Of a DNA stretch of 64,000 nucleotides, positions 47,680 to 57,254 are shown piece after piece (the stretch's first letter is position 1; each line of letters opens with the position of its first letter). The notes below the pieces were generated by a model. It searched no databases. It was given only the letters and a program-made list of their open reading frames with translations, and was not told the DNA's origin. The position numbers and the translations under genes are program-made. The stretch comes from Methanosarcinaceae archaeon (GTDB lineage Archaea; Halobacteriota; Methanosarcinia; Methanosarcinales; Methanosarcinaceae): NCBI GenBank assembly GCA_020055655.1, contig JAIPUR010000003.1, positions 64,612 through 128,611 of the forward strand. The letters run 5' to 3'.

Positions 47680-48862
47680 TTAACACAACATCCACTTCGT
47701 TTCCTTCTTCAAGCCCTTCTACGTTTTCAGGAATGATGGCAAAACCATTGGACTTCGCTATGGAGCTGAGTATGCCTGCTCCTGCGGTCATCAGGGGACG
47801 TGCCGTATCTCCTTCAACTATAACCCTTGCATAGCTCACATAGCCTTCTCTGGAGCTTATCTTTCCTGTAAGCTTCACATTGACTGTGATCTCAGGTATG
47901 TCGGGTATGTTCCCAACTTTCCTGATCGCTGGTTTGCCAAATGCAAAAAGAGCGACAAGTCCTGCAGCAGGATATCCGGGCATACAAAGTACAGGTGTAT
48001 TTCCTGCAACACCAAGGGCAGTTGGTTTGCCGGGACTTAGTCCAACTCCATGGACCAGTTTCTCTCCAAGGGATTCTACTACACCTGGTACAAAATCTCT
48101 CTCTCCAACAGATGTTCCGCCGGATACTACAATGAAATCGGCATCCATGTTGCGTACAATACTTTCTCTGATAAGTTCTCTGTCTTCAGGGACAATGTCA
48201 CAGTACCTTGCTTTAGCACCCCATTTTTCAACGTACATCCCTATCATTGTACTATTGATGTCCAGTGTCTTTCCTGGTGCAGGCAGATTATCGTCACCAA
48301 GGGGAATGAGGTCATTTCCTGTGGGTATGATGGCAACTATTGGTTTTGAGAATACCTTGACTTCTTCAATACCAAGGGATGCCAGAACAGCAATATCACA
48401 TGGCCTGAGGAGATGTTCTTTGTTGAAGATTATCTCGTTCTGGCGTACGTCTTCCCCAATATCGCCTATGTTCTTACCGGGGTGTAGCTGTGCACGAACC
48501 TCGATCATGTCGCCTATCGTGGCAGTATCTTCTATCATGATCACCGCATCAGCTTCTTCAGGTACCTGAACTCCAGTGCTCAAGTGGCAGCATACGCCTT
48601 CATCAACATAATCAGATATCTGTAACATCACCGGGTTTGTGGGTGAAGCTCCCATGATGTCGACTGAGCGGATTGCGTAGCCATCCATTGCAGAGCGGCG
48701 ATAATGAGGTACGTTCCTTGGTGCAAGTGTCGTAGTGGCCAGAACTCTTCCTGCAGCATTGCTAATTGGCACAATATCAGTTCGCTCCAGTGGCACAACT
48801 TTTTCAAGTAGTAATTCCCTGGCTTTGCTAACAGATGTACGTTCTTTCAGGATCCTGTCCAT
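47672..48862 (-). CDS. moeA: Molybdopterin molybdenumtransferase
   Basis: 396 residues of MoeA, which inserts Mo or W into adenylylated molybdopterin. RSAMDGYAIRS, DFIVVSGGTSVGERDF, LSPGKPTALG and MPGYPAAGL are typical. It is followed by two crcB genes and preceded by the MoaD-like gene on the same strand. Confidence 0.95.
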   Translation of the reverse strand: MDRILKERTSVSKARELLLEKVVPLERTDIVPISNAAGRVLATTTLAPRNVPHYRRSAMDGYAIRSVDIMGASPTNPVMLQISDYVDEGVCCHLSTGVQVPEEADAVIMIEDTATIGDMIEVRAQLHPGKNIGDIGEDVRQNEIIFNKEHLLRPCDIAVLASLGIEEVKVFSKPIVAIIPTGNDLIPLGDDNLPAPGKTLDINSTMIGMYVEKWGAKARYCDIVPEDRELIRESIVRNMDADFIVVSGGTSVGERDFVPGVVESLGEKLVHGVGLSPGKPTALGVAGNTPVLCMPGYPAAGLVALFAFGKPAIRKVGNIPDIPEITVNVKLTGKISSREGYVSYARVIVEGDTARPLMTAGAGILSSIAKSNGFAIIPENVEGLEEGNEVDVVLIE

Positions 48863-48892
48863 AATCTTTCCTCAAATATGATTTTATTTTTA

Positions 48893-49177
48893 TTATCCAC
48901 CGGAAACAGGTGGGAATACCCCAAGCTCATCTCCGTCATTTACTTTCGTATCAAGCTCTTCCATATGCTTGATATTATCTCCGTTGAGGAATACGTTGAT
49001 GTATCCGCAAAGTTTCAAATCATCTCCTTTTCTTTCAAAAACGAGTTCATCAAGAGCCGGGTGTTTTTCAACAAGTGCAAATAAAATATCCTGAACTGTT
49101 TCTCCGCTTAATTGCAGGGATGATTCATCTGCTATCTCCCTTAGATTTGCAAACAGTTTGATAGTAATATCGGCCAT
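48893..49177 (-). CDS. MoaD/SAMP-type ubiquitin-like sulfur carrier
   Basis: 94 residues from ATG 49177; ATG 49192 is in frame. A ubiquitin-like fold ending in the C-terminal Gly-Gly (PPVSGG) required for thiocarboxylation. MADITIKLFANLRE and VNDGDELGVFPP are MoaD signatures. Could donate sulfur to molybdopterin or act as a protein modifier (SAMP). It sits 30 bases upstream of moeA. Confidence 0.92.
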   Translation of the reverse strand: MADITIKLFANLREIADESSLQLSGETVQDILFALVEKHPALDELVFERKGDDLKLCGYINVFLNGDNIKHMEELDTKVNDGDELGVFPPVSGG

Positions 49178-49274
49178 GAATTCCCTATTCACTATGGATA
49201 TGTAATAAATGTATTCATAGTATTCAGAATCAAATATTCCTAAATGACTTAACTAAATGAGTTTTAAAAAAGTC

Positions 49275-49352
49275 TGGTGGGATAGCGCGGATTTGAACCG
49301 CAGTCCAAGCGTCCCAAACGCTCGAGGATGGACCAAGCTACCCTACTATCCC
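49275..49352 (-). tRNA. tRNA-Pro (TGG anticodon) with encoded CCA
   Basis: On the minus strand GGGATAG (49352-49346) pairs with CTATCCC (49285-49279), followed by A and an encoded CCA (49277-49275). The anticodon loop TTTGGGA between GAGCG and CGCTT gives TGG, proline. The T-arm GCGG-TTCAAAT-CCGC is complete; no intron. A TATA-like TTTATAATC lies upstream at 49389-49397. Confidence 0.95.
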
Positions 49353-49457
49353 AATCAGAAGGGTGTATCTCCTGCAATAGCAGTCATAGATTATAAACAT
49401 TGCGTATGTCAAGGGATTTGAAAGCTATTTTTCAACGAATTCAGTAAATATCAGAAT

Positions 49458-50216
49458 CTATTGTTCTCCAGCTCTGTCAAATGACCAGCTTCCAAGTGAT
49501 ATCATGGCTATTGCAAAGGCAATTATCACAGGTAGTGAGCGCGACATGGGTATAGATGAAGTTCCAAGAAGGCTCCATCTCAGTGCTTCTATTCCATATG
49601 TAAATGGATTCAGATGAACTGGAATACTTAACCAGGTTGGGAGGTCATCAAGTGGGTAGAATGCCGTACTTGCCATGAGTGTGGGAAAAGTTATGAATGT
49701 CATTATCATCTGGAATCCTTCGTGTGACTCGATCCTTGATGCAAGGGTGATACCAAGGCCTATGAATCCCAGGCCAATAATGAACATGATTAAAATACTG
49801 AACAACTGGCCCCATATAGATACGTAGTTAATTCCCAGGAAACCGCTGATAAGCATTATCATGGTACCCTGTATCATTGCCGTGCTAACTCCACCTGTAG
49901 CTTTTCCAAGTGCAGTGTAAAAGCGGTTAACAGGAGCTACAAGTATCTCTTTCAAAAATCCGAATTCCCTGTCCCATATAATTGAAACACCGCCAAGAAG
50001 TGATGCGAAAAGTATTGACATTCCTATGATACCGGGTGCCATGTAATCAATATATCTTCCGGAGCTTATGGTCATAGAACTCCCCAATGCTGATCCCATT
50101 ATCAGAAGAAAGAATAATGGTGTTGCAAGAGAGCCTACTATTCTCGAGCGTGATCTTTTGTAACGAAGCATTTCCCGAAGCCACAATGTGAATACTGTGT
50201 TCAGGCAGTGCTTCAT
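49458..50216 (-). CDS. ABC-2 type transporter permease, without an adjacent ATPase gene
   Basis: 252 residues from ATG 50216 with AGGTGA upstream (ATG 50231 also possible). Six hydrophobic segments and the family motif SIIWDREFGFLKEILVAP, given as WDREFG and ILVAPV, mark ABC-2 permeases of the DrrB/NodJ type. The usual partner ATPase is not next to it: upstream are ubiX and an LpdD-like gene. It overlaps the ubiX gene end region, so it may be co-transcribed with them. Confidence 0.85.
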   Translation of the reverse strand: MKHCLNTVFTLWLREMLRYKRSRSRIVGSLATPLFFLLIMGSALGSSMTISSGRYIDYMAPGIIGMSILFASLLGGVSIIWDREFGFLKEILVAPVNRFYTALGKATGGVSTAMIQGTMIMLISGFLGINYVSIWGQLFSILIMFIIGLGFIGLGITLASRIESHEGFQMIMTFITFPTLMASTAFYPLDDLPTWLSIPVHLNPFTYGIEALRWSLLGTSSIPMSRSLPVIIAFAIAMISLGSWSFDRAGEQ

Positions 50217-50217
50217 T

Positions 50218-50784
50218 TCACCTAGTTCCATCCTCATCCCAACGCTTGTACACATCATTTTCAACGCCAAGCAGATCAAGTCCTCGTCCTGCTATGGAAT
50301 TTATTATGTCATCAATTTTTTGTGGTTTTGAATAGAATCCCGGGCACGCCGGAAGGATAACAGCACCTGCTCTATCCAGTCTAAGCATATTTTCCAGATG
50401 TATCTGATTAAGAGGTGTCTCTCTTGCCATTAGCACAAGCCTTCTCTTTTCCTTCAGGCATACATCGGCCGCGCGACCAAGCAGATTATCTGACATCCCA
50501 CCTGCTATCTCTCCAAGTGTTTTCATGCTGCATGGAGCCACTATCATTCCATGGGTGCGATGCGAGCCGCTTGCAATAGCTGTGGTAAAATCATTCTCAT
50601 CATGTACGTATGTTGCTAAGCCATGCACGTAGTCCACTGAATAATCAGTCTCGATCTCAATTATCTGCCTTGCAGCTTTTGTCATTACGAGGTGAGTTAT
50701 AATATCTGTTTTAGAGAGGATCTCAAGTATTCTTATTCCATAGGCCGATCCTGAAGCACCACTGATACCTATTATTATTTCCAC
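50218..50784 (-). CDS. ubiX: UbiX family flavin prenyltransferase
   Basis: 188 residues. GISGASGSAYGIRIL near the start and the GSHRTHGMIVAPCSMKTL motif are UbiX hallmarks. It makes prenylated FMN for UbiD-type decarboxylases. No ubiD is in the window; an LpdD-like gene overlaps its start by one base, consistent with a prFMN function. Confidence 0.93.
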   Translation of the reverse strand: MEIIIGISGASGSAYGIRILEILSKTDIITHLVMTKAARQIIEIETDYSVDYVHGLATYVHDENDFTTAIASGSHRTHGMIVAPCSMKTLGEIAGGMSDNLLGRAADVCLKEKRRLVLMARETPLNQIHLENMLRLDRAGAVILPACPGFYSKPQKIDDIINSIAGRGLDLLGVENDVYKRWDEDGTR

Positions 50785-51155
50785 TATTGTTCCTCCTCTA
50801 ATATCCCTGATAATTCTTCTATCATCTCATTTGAGACCCTGACAATTTCGAGAATCTCAGCTTTGCTTATATTATCCAGATGGATGCCAACAATAAAAAC
50901 CGTTGTTGAATGACTCACTGCAGAAATCTTTTTTGCTCCATATAGTGCTATATCATCCTCTTTGTGTCCAGGTAAAGTGATAACAGATGCATAAGTTCTC
51001 TCTGATACTTTGTCAAATGAACCTGTGGCAACAGCACCTACGTGTTCATCTCCGCCTGTAAGTGTAACAACAATGTCCTTGTCAATTTCTTTCCAGTCAA
51101 GTACTAATCTGGTTCCGAAAAGCTCTCTGTATATCTGTTTCAAACTATCACTCAA
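50784..51155 (-). CDS. LpdD-like (prenylated-flavin chaperone domain) protein
   Basis: 123 residues. The C-terminal half (ISAVSHSTTVFIVGIHLDNISKAEI) resembles the LpdD-like domain that assists prFMN delivery to decarboxylases. The position directly ahead of ubiX supports this. Methanogen proteins of this size often carry DUF-type names; the assignment is moderate. Confidence 0.65.
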   Translation of the reverse strand: MSDSLKQIYRELFGTRLVLDWKEIDKDIVVTLTGGDEHVGAVATGSFDKVSERTYASVITLPGHKEDDIALYGAKKISAVSHSTTVFIVGIHLDNISKAEILEIVRVSNEMIEELSGILEEEQ

Positions 51156-52347
51156 GATCTGTTAAAAGGAACTGTTTTGTAACTTTTTTCACATCAAAGA
51201 ATTCTCTTGCGGCTTTTCCTACCTTTTCACGATGCTCTCTGGGTGTGTATACTCCCATTTTCCAATTATCTCTATGTGCATGTTCGAGTGTTGCCACAAC
51301 GTGGGATACTTCATCAAGCCGTTGCATTTTTCCATTCATTTTGACAAGAGCTTTCATTTCTGAAATATCAGGTTGTCCGGGAACATCTATAAGTATTTCT
51401 TTTGGATCGATCCCAACTATTTCCGCAATTTCAACTTCAATACGCTGGATATTCTTCCTGTGTTTCAGGACCCCTTCTCCAACTTCATCAAGCCCTACGT
51501 AGAGCGCACGTTTATACAATTTTCTATTCAAAAGACGATTTGCCAGCTCTCCTGCATATTCATCATCATTTCGAATTATTCCAAAGATCTCTCCATCATC
51601 CATTTTTCGCATATCGAATGGATTCAGTTCATTTCTTTGTATCATATCACCCACAGCTCTTGTGAACATTGTTTCTGCTATTCTTGATACATGATGGAAA
51701 TAAACAGAAGGGTGCATTAGGAATCTTGATACAAGAAGTGATTCAGCTGCCTTCACTCCACCTGCTGTTAGCACAAGACTATTTTCATAGAATTGCATCT
51801 CATTGATGAGTCTTTCATGGTCTACAAGGCCGAATGCCACCCCAGTATAATGTGAATCCCTGACCAGATAATCCATTCTGTCCACATCGATCTCACTATT
51901 GAGTATCTTTCCAAACTCGGTCTCTCCCTTGATGTGTGCTTCCACTTTTTCAGGACTGATGCCATTGTCATGGAGTATTTCTGTAATCTCAGTTTTGTCA
52001 ATGATAGACTTAATGTCTTCATGTCGCTGACGGGTATAATATTTCATGAGGCCTTCTGTTGCATGTGAATATGGGCCATGTCCAATATCATGAACGAGTG
52101 CAGCTACCCTGAGCTCATCTTTTTCTTCCTGTGATACTGTCTCTGTTCTCTCTATCAGCATGCTTGCCAGATGCATCACGCCAAGAGAATGTTCAAAACG
52201 AGTATGATTAGCTCCCGGATATACGAGATTGGAAAGCCCAAGCTGCTTGATCCTACGAAGGCGCTGCATAAGCGGGGAGTCTATTAGTGATAACGTAAGT
52301 TTGTCAAGTTTAATGTAACCATGAATCGGGTCACGGATGACTTTCAT
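51148..52347 (-). CDS. HD-domain phosphohydrolase (SAMHD1/dGTPase-like)
   Basis: 399 residues from ATG 52347, where the family start MKVIRDPIHGYIKLD occurs; the open frame extends 19 residues further. The metal-binding residues are in RFEHSLGVMH and LVHDIGHGPYSH, with the DYLVRDSHYTG motif following. Such archaeal HD proteins hydrolyse dNTPs or related nucleotides; the substrate is not proven. It overlaps the LpdD-like gene by eight bases. Confidence 0.88.
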   Translation of the reverse strand: MKVIRDPIHGYIKLDKLTLSLIDSPLMQRLRRIKQLGLSNLVYPGANHTRFEHSLGVMHLASMLIERTETVSQEEKDELRVAALVHDIGHGPYSHATEGLMKYYTRQRHEDIKSIIDKTEITEILHDNGISPEKVEAHIKGETEFGKILNSEIDVDRMDYLVRDSHYTGVAFGLVDHERLINEMQFYENSLVLTAGGVKAAESLLVSRFLMHPSVYFHHVSRIAETMFTRAVGDMIQRNELNPFDMRKMDDGEIFGIIRNDDEYAGELANRLLNRKLYKRALYVGLDEVGEGVLKHRKNIQRIEVEIAEIVGIDPKEILIDVPGQPDISEMKALVKMNGKMQRLDEVSHVVATLEHAHRDNWKMGVYTPREHREKVGKAAREFFDVKKVTKQFLLTDLE

Positions 52348-52407
52348 ATCGTTTAAATAGATTTCATCATATAATGGTATTCCTATAATCGTTAAAGGAA
52401 ACATATC

Positions 52408-53331
52408 ATGATAATATTCTCAGGCGGAACCGGAACTCCAAAATTATTGAATGGTCTTCGAAAAGTAGTTTCAGAAAAGGATCTCACTGTTGTTGTGAAT
52501 ACAGCTGAGGATATTTGGGTATCGGGGAACCTGGTAACACCAGATATAGATACTGTTTTGTATCTTCTTTCAGATAGGATAGACACCAATAAATGGTGGG
52601 GTGTGGCTGATGATAGTTTCAGAACCCATGAACTAATGAAATCTCTGGAACATAATGAAAAAATGATGCTAGGGGATCTGGATCGGGCAACTAGTATCAT
52701 GCGCTCGGAACATCTCAGGGCAGGAAAAACACTTAGTGAGGCTATTATTGAATTGGCAAAGTCATTTGGCATCGCTTCTAAAGTACTCCCTATGTCTGAT
52801 GATACCGTTTCAACAATGATAGTTTCGCCAGAAGAAACAATGCATTTCCAGGATTTCTGGCTTGGAAAACACGGTGATCCGGATGTATTGGATGTTTATC
52901 AGGATGGGGTAAGTCATGCGTCAATTTCCCCCGCTGTTATCAAAGTATTGGAGCAAGATGATGAGGTGCTAATTGGTCCGAGCAATCCTATTACAAGCAT
53001 TGGTCCTATATTGGCAATTCCCGGGATGAGGGAGATATTACAGAAAAAGAAAGTCATTGCTGTGAGTCCTATAATTGGAACAGAACCCATAAGTGGTCCT
53101 GCCGGAAAATTAATGAAAGCACGCGGTATGGATGTTTCTTCTTTTAGTGTAGCATAATTCTATCAGGACTTCATTGATGTATTTGTGATCGATGAAAGGG
53201 ATGATATTGATGATTCAGCTTTTGATGAGTTGGATTGCAAGGTTATGCGTGCTGATACTCTCATGAAGAGCGTTGATATAAGCATAAGCTTGTCTAATAT
53301 CATAGTAGATGAATTTGGAGCTATGCTTTGA
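52408..53331 (+). pseudogene. cofD: 2-phospho-L-lactate transferase CofD, interrupted by an in-frame TAA
   Basis: One frame of 307 sense codons has the full CofD length, but codon 250 (53155-53157) is TAA. Before it: IIFSGGTGTPKLL, VNTAEDIW, MSDDTVSTMIV and PSNPITSIGPIL. After it the same frame runs FYQDFIDVFVIDE to MRADTLMKS, matching the C-terminus of the family. CofD joins lactyl-2-phosphate to FO in F420 synthesis and should be needed by a methanogen. CAA, GAA or AAA would each need one base change. Read-through, a recent loss (if a second copy exists), a functional truncated protein, or a sequence error are all open. Confidence 0.85.
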
Positions 53332-53452
53332 AACAAAAACCTTCTACTTTATTTTTTAGTTACATAAAATATTTAAATACGTACATTTTTATTATTTTAA
53401 GGCGTATATTGTTTAATTTGAGGTGTACTTAATACAGTTTCAGGGTGAAATT

Positions 53453-53860
53453 GTGACTGAAGAATGGAATATCGATTTAAAGATCCCCGATATAGGGGCA
53501 ATGGTCACGCTTATGACAACCGCGGTTTGCTCTGTTATTCTGGGCTCCGCGGAGATAACTTATACAATGGTATGGATATCTTCCGCATACGAGAGGCATG
53601 GAAAGGACTTTTTCCTGGACCTTTTGAATGCGCAGGCCCTGACATGGACGGCTGAATATATCCTTGTTGCAGGATCCCTTCTTTTGATGTCGTCAATGGT
53701 TTTCCTGTTAAGTATGGCATTTTCATTGTATGAATTGAACGGACTTGCAAAGAATCCTGAAAAAAAAGTACATACTAGAGCTCTTTTCGGAGTATTCTCT
53801 CTGGGAATGATCTTTTTGTTCATGGCATTGATATCTGCAATTGTTCTGAGGTATATTTAA
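53453..53860 (+). CDS. Membrane protein of unknown function
   Basis: About 135 residues from GTG 53453 (GGGTGA five bases before); GTG 53423 is also in frame. Three hydrophobic segments (about TLMTTAVCSVIL, YILVAGSLLLMSSMVFLL and FGVFSLGMIFLFMAL) are visible, with a loop containing LYELNGLAKNPEKK. No recognised domain. TTTAAATA at 53372-53379 may be its TATA box. The ChlI-like gene follows after 32 bases. Confidence 0.6.
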   Translation: MTEEWNIDLKIPDIGAMVTLMTTAVCSVILGSAEITYTMVWISSAYERHGKDFFLDLLNAQALTWTAEYILVAGSLLLMSSMVFLLSMAFSLYELNGLAKNPEKKVHTRALFGVFSLGMIFLFMALISAIVLRYI

Positions 53861-53892
53861 ACAACTAATTTCATGCTTAAGAGGATGATAAT

Positions 53893-55014
53893 ATGAGTTT
53901 GAAGATCAGTGGGACAATAAAAGAGGTTCCAAAAGAAGTTGAAAGTCCGGCATCTTCACTTGAGGATATTACCAGGACTGCAACAAAAACAGAGAGGGTA
54001 CTTTATCCGATATCTGCTATAGTCGGCCAGGAGAAAATGCTCAGGGCTTTGATCCTGAATACCATTAATCCATCAATTGGCGGTGTCCTGATTCGTGGAC
54101 AAAAAGGAACTGCAAAATCCACGGCAGTCAGAGGTCTTTCAGAGATATTGCCCGAAATTGAGGTCGTAGGGGGATGTAAATTCAACTGTGACCCTGCAGA
54201 CCCGGAGAAATTCTGCTGGGAATGCCTGGATAAGAAGAAACGAGGCACACAGCGTATTCAGAAACGTATGATGAGGGTCGTGGATCTTCCGGTAGGCGCT
54301 ACAGAGGACAGGGTTGTGGGCAGCCTTGATATTGAAAAAGCTGTACGTCAGGGTGTACAGGCTTTTGATCCTGGTATTCTTGCCAATGCAAATCGCGGTA
54401 TACTTTATGTAGATGAAATAAATCTGCTTGATGATTTCGTTGTGGATGCGCTTCTGGATGCTGCGGCAATGGGAGTCAACACAGTTGAGCGTGAGGGTGT
54501 GAGTGTTAGCCATCCTGCAAATTTCATTATTGTGGGTAGTATGAACCCTGAAGAAGGGGAGCTACGTCCTCAATTGCTTGACAGAATAGCATTGCAGGTG
54601 GAAGTTTCCGGTATATATGATGTTGAACAGCGCATTGAGATAATTGAGCGCCGTAACCAGTTCAACGATGACCCTAAAAAGTTCATCTATGATTTCGGTC
54701 CTGAGCAGGAAAAGCTGCGCATGAAGATATTAAAGGGAATGCAGGTGCTTCCAAGGGTCGCAACAACCCGTGAGAATTTGCGTACTATTGCTGAGATATG
54801 CATTGCTTTTAATGTGGATGGTCACCGTGCGGATATCATGATAGAGCGTGCTGCCCGAACAAATGCTGCATATGAGGGCAGAGAGCGTATCACAAATGAT
54901 GATATCATCGAAGCTGCTGAAATGGTTCTCCCTCACAGGATGCGCAAGAAGCCATTTGAAGAGGAAGAGTTCAGTGTTGATCAGCTTAGAGCTGTTGTAG
55001 AAGGTAATGTATGA
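53893..55014 (+). CDS. ChlI/BchI-like AAA+ subunit of a metal chelatase
   Basis: 373 residues. AAA+ ATPase of the Mg-chelatase I family: Walker [11 protein letters not shown] near residue 70, Walker [12 protein letters not shown], and the Cys segment [18 protein letters not shown]. In archaea the ChlI/ChlD pair is thought to drive a CobN-type cobaltochelatase. cobN is not in the window. It overlaps the VWA gene by eight bases. Confidence 0.87.
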   Translation: MSLKISGTIKEVPKEVESPASSLEDITRTATKTERVLYPISAIVGQEKMLRALILNTINPSIGGVLIRGQKGTAKSTAVRGLSEILPEIEVVGGCKFNCDPADPEKFCWECLDKKKRGTQRIQKRMMRVVDLPVGATEDRVVGSLDIEKAVRQGVQAFDPGILANANRGILYVDEINLLDDFVVDALLDAAAMGVNTVEREGVSVSHPANFIIVGSMNPEEGELRPQLLDRIALQVEVSGIYDVEQRIEIIERRNQFNDDPKKFIYDFGPEQEKLRMKILKGMQVLPRVATTRENLRTIAEICIAFNVDGHRADIMIERAARTNAAYEGRERITNDDIIEAAEMVLPHRMRKKPFEEEEFSVDQLRAVVEGNV

Positions 55015-56626
55015 TAGGGTATTGGGGATGAGCTCGGAAGAAGTCGCAACTCGCCTGCGCAGGAATTTGTTACGCAACTATGGCATCAAGGTGATGTTTA
55101 TAGGTGTACCTGTGCTTGGCATGCGGATCCCTCGGGTTTCTGTGTCTGAATTCTCAAGGCATGATACGGATACTCTTTATGATGTCCTGTATTCTAATAT
55201 CGAGCAGCTGAGGCCATCTGAGATTAGTACTGTGTATGTGGTAGCTGATATTGATCATGTACAGATCGATCCTGTGGCTTTCTTTAAACCATTGCTGGGT
55301 GAAGATACTGTGCCGTTTCCATCGTTTTTAGAAACCGGTGAGTCCGGTTTTGGCACCCTTTTATCGCGCGAAGATGATACTGAGATTCTAAATGATGATG
55401 AATCATACAATTCTTATGAGCCAATAGATTCTGTTTCCACAGGGGATATCTTCCTTGAAGATGAGCTACAGGAAGATGAGTTGCAGCAGGTTTCGAAAGA
55501 GATAAAGCAAAATGATGATGCTTCTGCACTTTTGATACCGGAGTCCGAGGTCTTGCATAGGGACGAAACTGTCAGTGTTGAAGCGGATAATTCTCTACCG
55601 GAATCTGAAGTTCTTGTGGAGCTAGTTTCGCAGGATTATATTATTGATGATATCGAAGATATGCCCGATGGGATGGAGCATGAATTAGGATTAGATGCTA
55701 CTGATGCTATTGACTCCGTTGTATCTTCCACATCTTCTGTAAATGACTCTGCTAATTCTGGCAAGGTTCACAAGGAGCTTCGGGAGGATAAGGTAGTCGG
55801 AAAGATACTGAATGAGTTTGCGAAAAATTCCCGGAAAAAGGGGCTGGCATCAGGAAGGCTGAAAACCGGCAGGCGTGCGGAAGTGCTTACAAAGGGTAAG
55901 CGTGGACGCTATGTGCGCTACAAAATGCCCGGAGAGAAGATCACTGATATTGCTATTGCTCCTACAGTACGAGCAGCAGCATTCCATTCCAAGGATGGGA
56001 AGATCGAAATTCGAAAGAGTGATATTCGGGAAAAGATTCGCAGAAGGCGAATATCAAGTCTTATCAATATTGTTTTTGATACCTCAGGCTCAATGGATGA
56101 GCATGAAAAGGTGCAGATCACCACAAGTGTTGTGATAGCTCTGCTCAAGGATGCTTACCAGAGACGTGACCGTGTTTCACTTGTGACATACAGCGGCAGG
56201 TCTGCAGAGCTTGTACTTCCGTTTACTTCGTCTGTGGAGGCTGCAAAGCGATACCTTGAAAATGTTCCATTTGGCGGCACAACTCCAATGGCGTCAGGTA
56301 TGCTTATGGGTCTTAAAACTCTGCTAAAGGAGGTTAAGAAAGAACCATCTGCCGTACCAATTATGATTCTTGTTACTGACGGCACAGCAAATTCACCTCT
56401 GAACCTTGGTGGTAACATCAGAAGAGAGATACTTCAGGTCTGCAGGCAGATATCCCATTTCCATGTAAATATGCTTGCGGTGGATATCAGTGAAACCGGC
56501 TCCAATCTCGTTGTAGAGGTCGCCCGTGAGAGCAATGGTAGTTATTATCACCCAAGATCACTTAGCAAGGAGGCTTTGTATTCTGCTATCAAGCAGGAGC
56601 GGGACTCTAAGACCGCTTTTGCATAA
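55007..56626 (+). CDS. VWA-domain chelatase subunit (ChlD/BchD-like)
   Basis: 539 residues from ATG 55007 (ATG 55028 is an alternative). An N-terminal domain (about 1-110) is followed by a long acidic linker rich in Asp/Glu/Ser (about 115-250), a basic [12 protein letters not shown] stretch and a C-terminal von Willebrand factor A domain with the MIDAS motif [12 protein letters not shown]. The layout mirrors BchD. It pairs with the upstream AAA+ subunit; the metal is probably cobalt (inference). Confidence 0.85.
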   Translation: MYDRVLGMSSEEVATRLRRNLLRNYGIKVMFIGVPVLGMRIPRVSVSEFSRHDTDTLYDVLYSNIEQLRPSEISTVYVVADIDHVQIDPVAFFKPLLGEDTVPFPSFLETGESGFGTLLSREDDTEILNDDESYNSYEPIDSVSTGDIFLEDELQEDELQQVSKEIKQNDDASALLIPESEVLHRDETVSVEADNSLPESEVLVELVSQDYIIDDIEDMPDGMEHELGLDATDAIDSVVSSTSSVNDSANSGKVHKELREDKVVGKILNEFAKNSRKKGLASGRLKTGRRAEVLTKGKRGRYVRYKMPGEKITDIAIAPTVRAAAFHSKDGKIEIRKSDIREKIRRRRISSLINIVFDTSGSMDEHEKVQITTSVVIALLKDAYQRRDRVSLVTYSGRSAELVLPFTSSVEAAKRYLENVPFGGTTPMASGMLMGLKTLLKEVKKEPSAVPIMILVTDGTANSPLNLGGNIRREILQVCRQISHFHVNMLAVDISETGSNLVVEVARESNGSYYHPRSLSKEALYSAIKQERDSKTAFA

Positions 56627-56692
56627 TGCTATTCTATATTTTTCCTTTTTTGACGGTTTGCTTTTATATAGTGTAAAGTATTAGCCATACTT

Positions 56693-57253
56693 ATGCTGGA
56701 AAAACTTCGCGAATCTTTACTAAATGCTCCTATCGTGCACAGGGGAGAATATCATTATTTCATCCATCCCATTTCAGACGGTGTTCCTTCCCTTGACCCT
56801 GAACTGCTCAATGAGGTTGCAGAACACATATTGAGCATTGCAGATACCAATGTGGACAAGATAATTGCCATTGAGGCAATGGGTATCCCTCTTGCAACAT
56901 TACTATCATTAAAGACCGGAATTCCATTCTGTATCATAAGAAAACGCTCCTATGAGCTTGAAGGTGAATATGTCCTGTCCCAGAAAACTGGCTATTCCAA
57001 GGGTACACTCTACATCAATGACATAAAAGAAGGCGATCGTGTCCTCATAGTCGATGACGTTATAAGTACAGGCGGAACCCTTGTTGCACTGCACCGGGCA
57101 CTGAAAGAGATAGGGGCAACAGTATCCGACTCTGTAGTAGTCATTGAAAGAGGCGAAGGTTGTACTAAATTAAGGTCTGAGGGTTTTGATGTAAAGACTC
57201 TCATAAGCATTGGTGTGGATAAGAACGGGGTTTTCATAAAGGGTGAAGATTAA
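56693..57253 (+). CDS. hpt: Hypoxanthine/guanine phosphoribosyltransferase
   Basis: 186 residues. The PRPP motif [17 protein letters not shown] (as [10 protein letters not shown]) and the archaeal HPT start [15 protein letters not shown] are present. It salvages hypoxanthine/guanine with PRPP. It starts an operon with dph2, METTL5-like, csl4 and rpoL. Confidence 0.93.
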   Translation: MLEKLRESLLNAPIVHRGEYHYFIHPISDGVPSLDPELLNEVAEHILSIADTNVDKIIAIEAMGIPLATLLSLKTGIPFCIIRKRSYELEGEYVLSQKTGYSKGTLYINDIKEGDRVLIVDDVISTGGTLVALHRALKEIGATVSDSVVVIERGEGCTKLRSEGFDVKTLISIGVDKNGVFIKGED

Positions 57254-57254
57254 T

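Noticed and set aside
47293-48900. Fluoride riboswitch for the crcB pair
   Set aside because: The crcB genes lie inside the moeA operon with overlapping starts and no leader; no pseudoknot-like motif was seen ahead of moeA.
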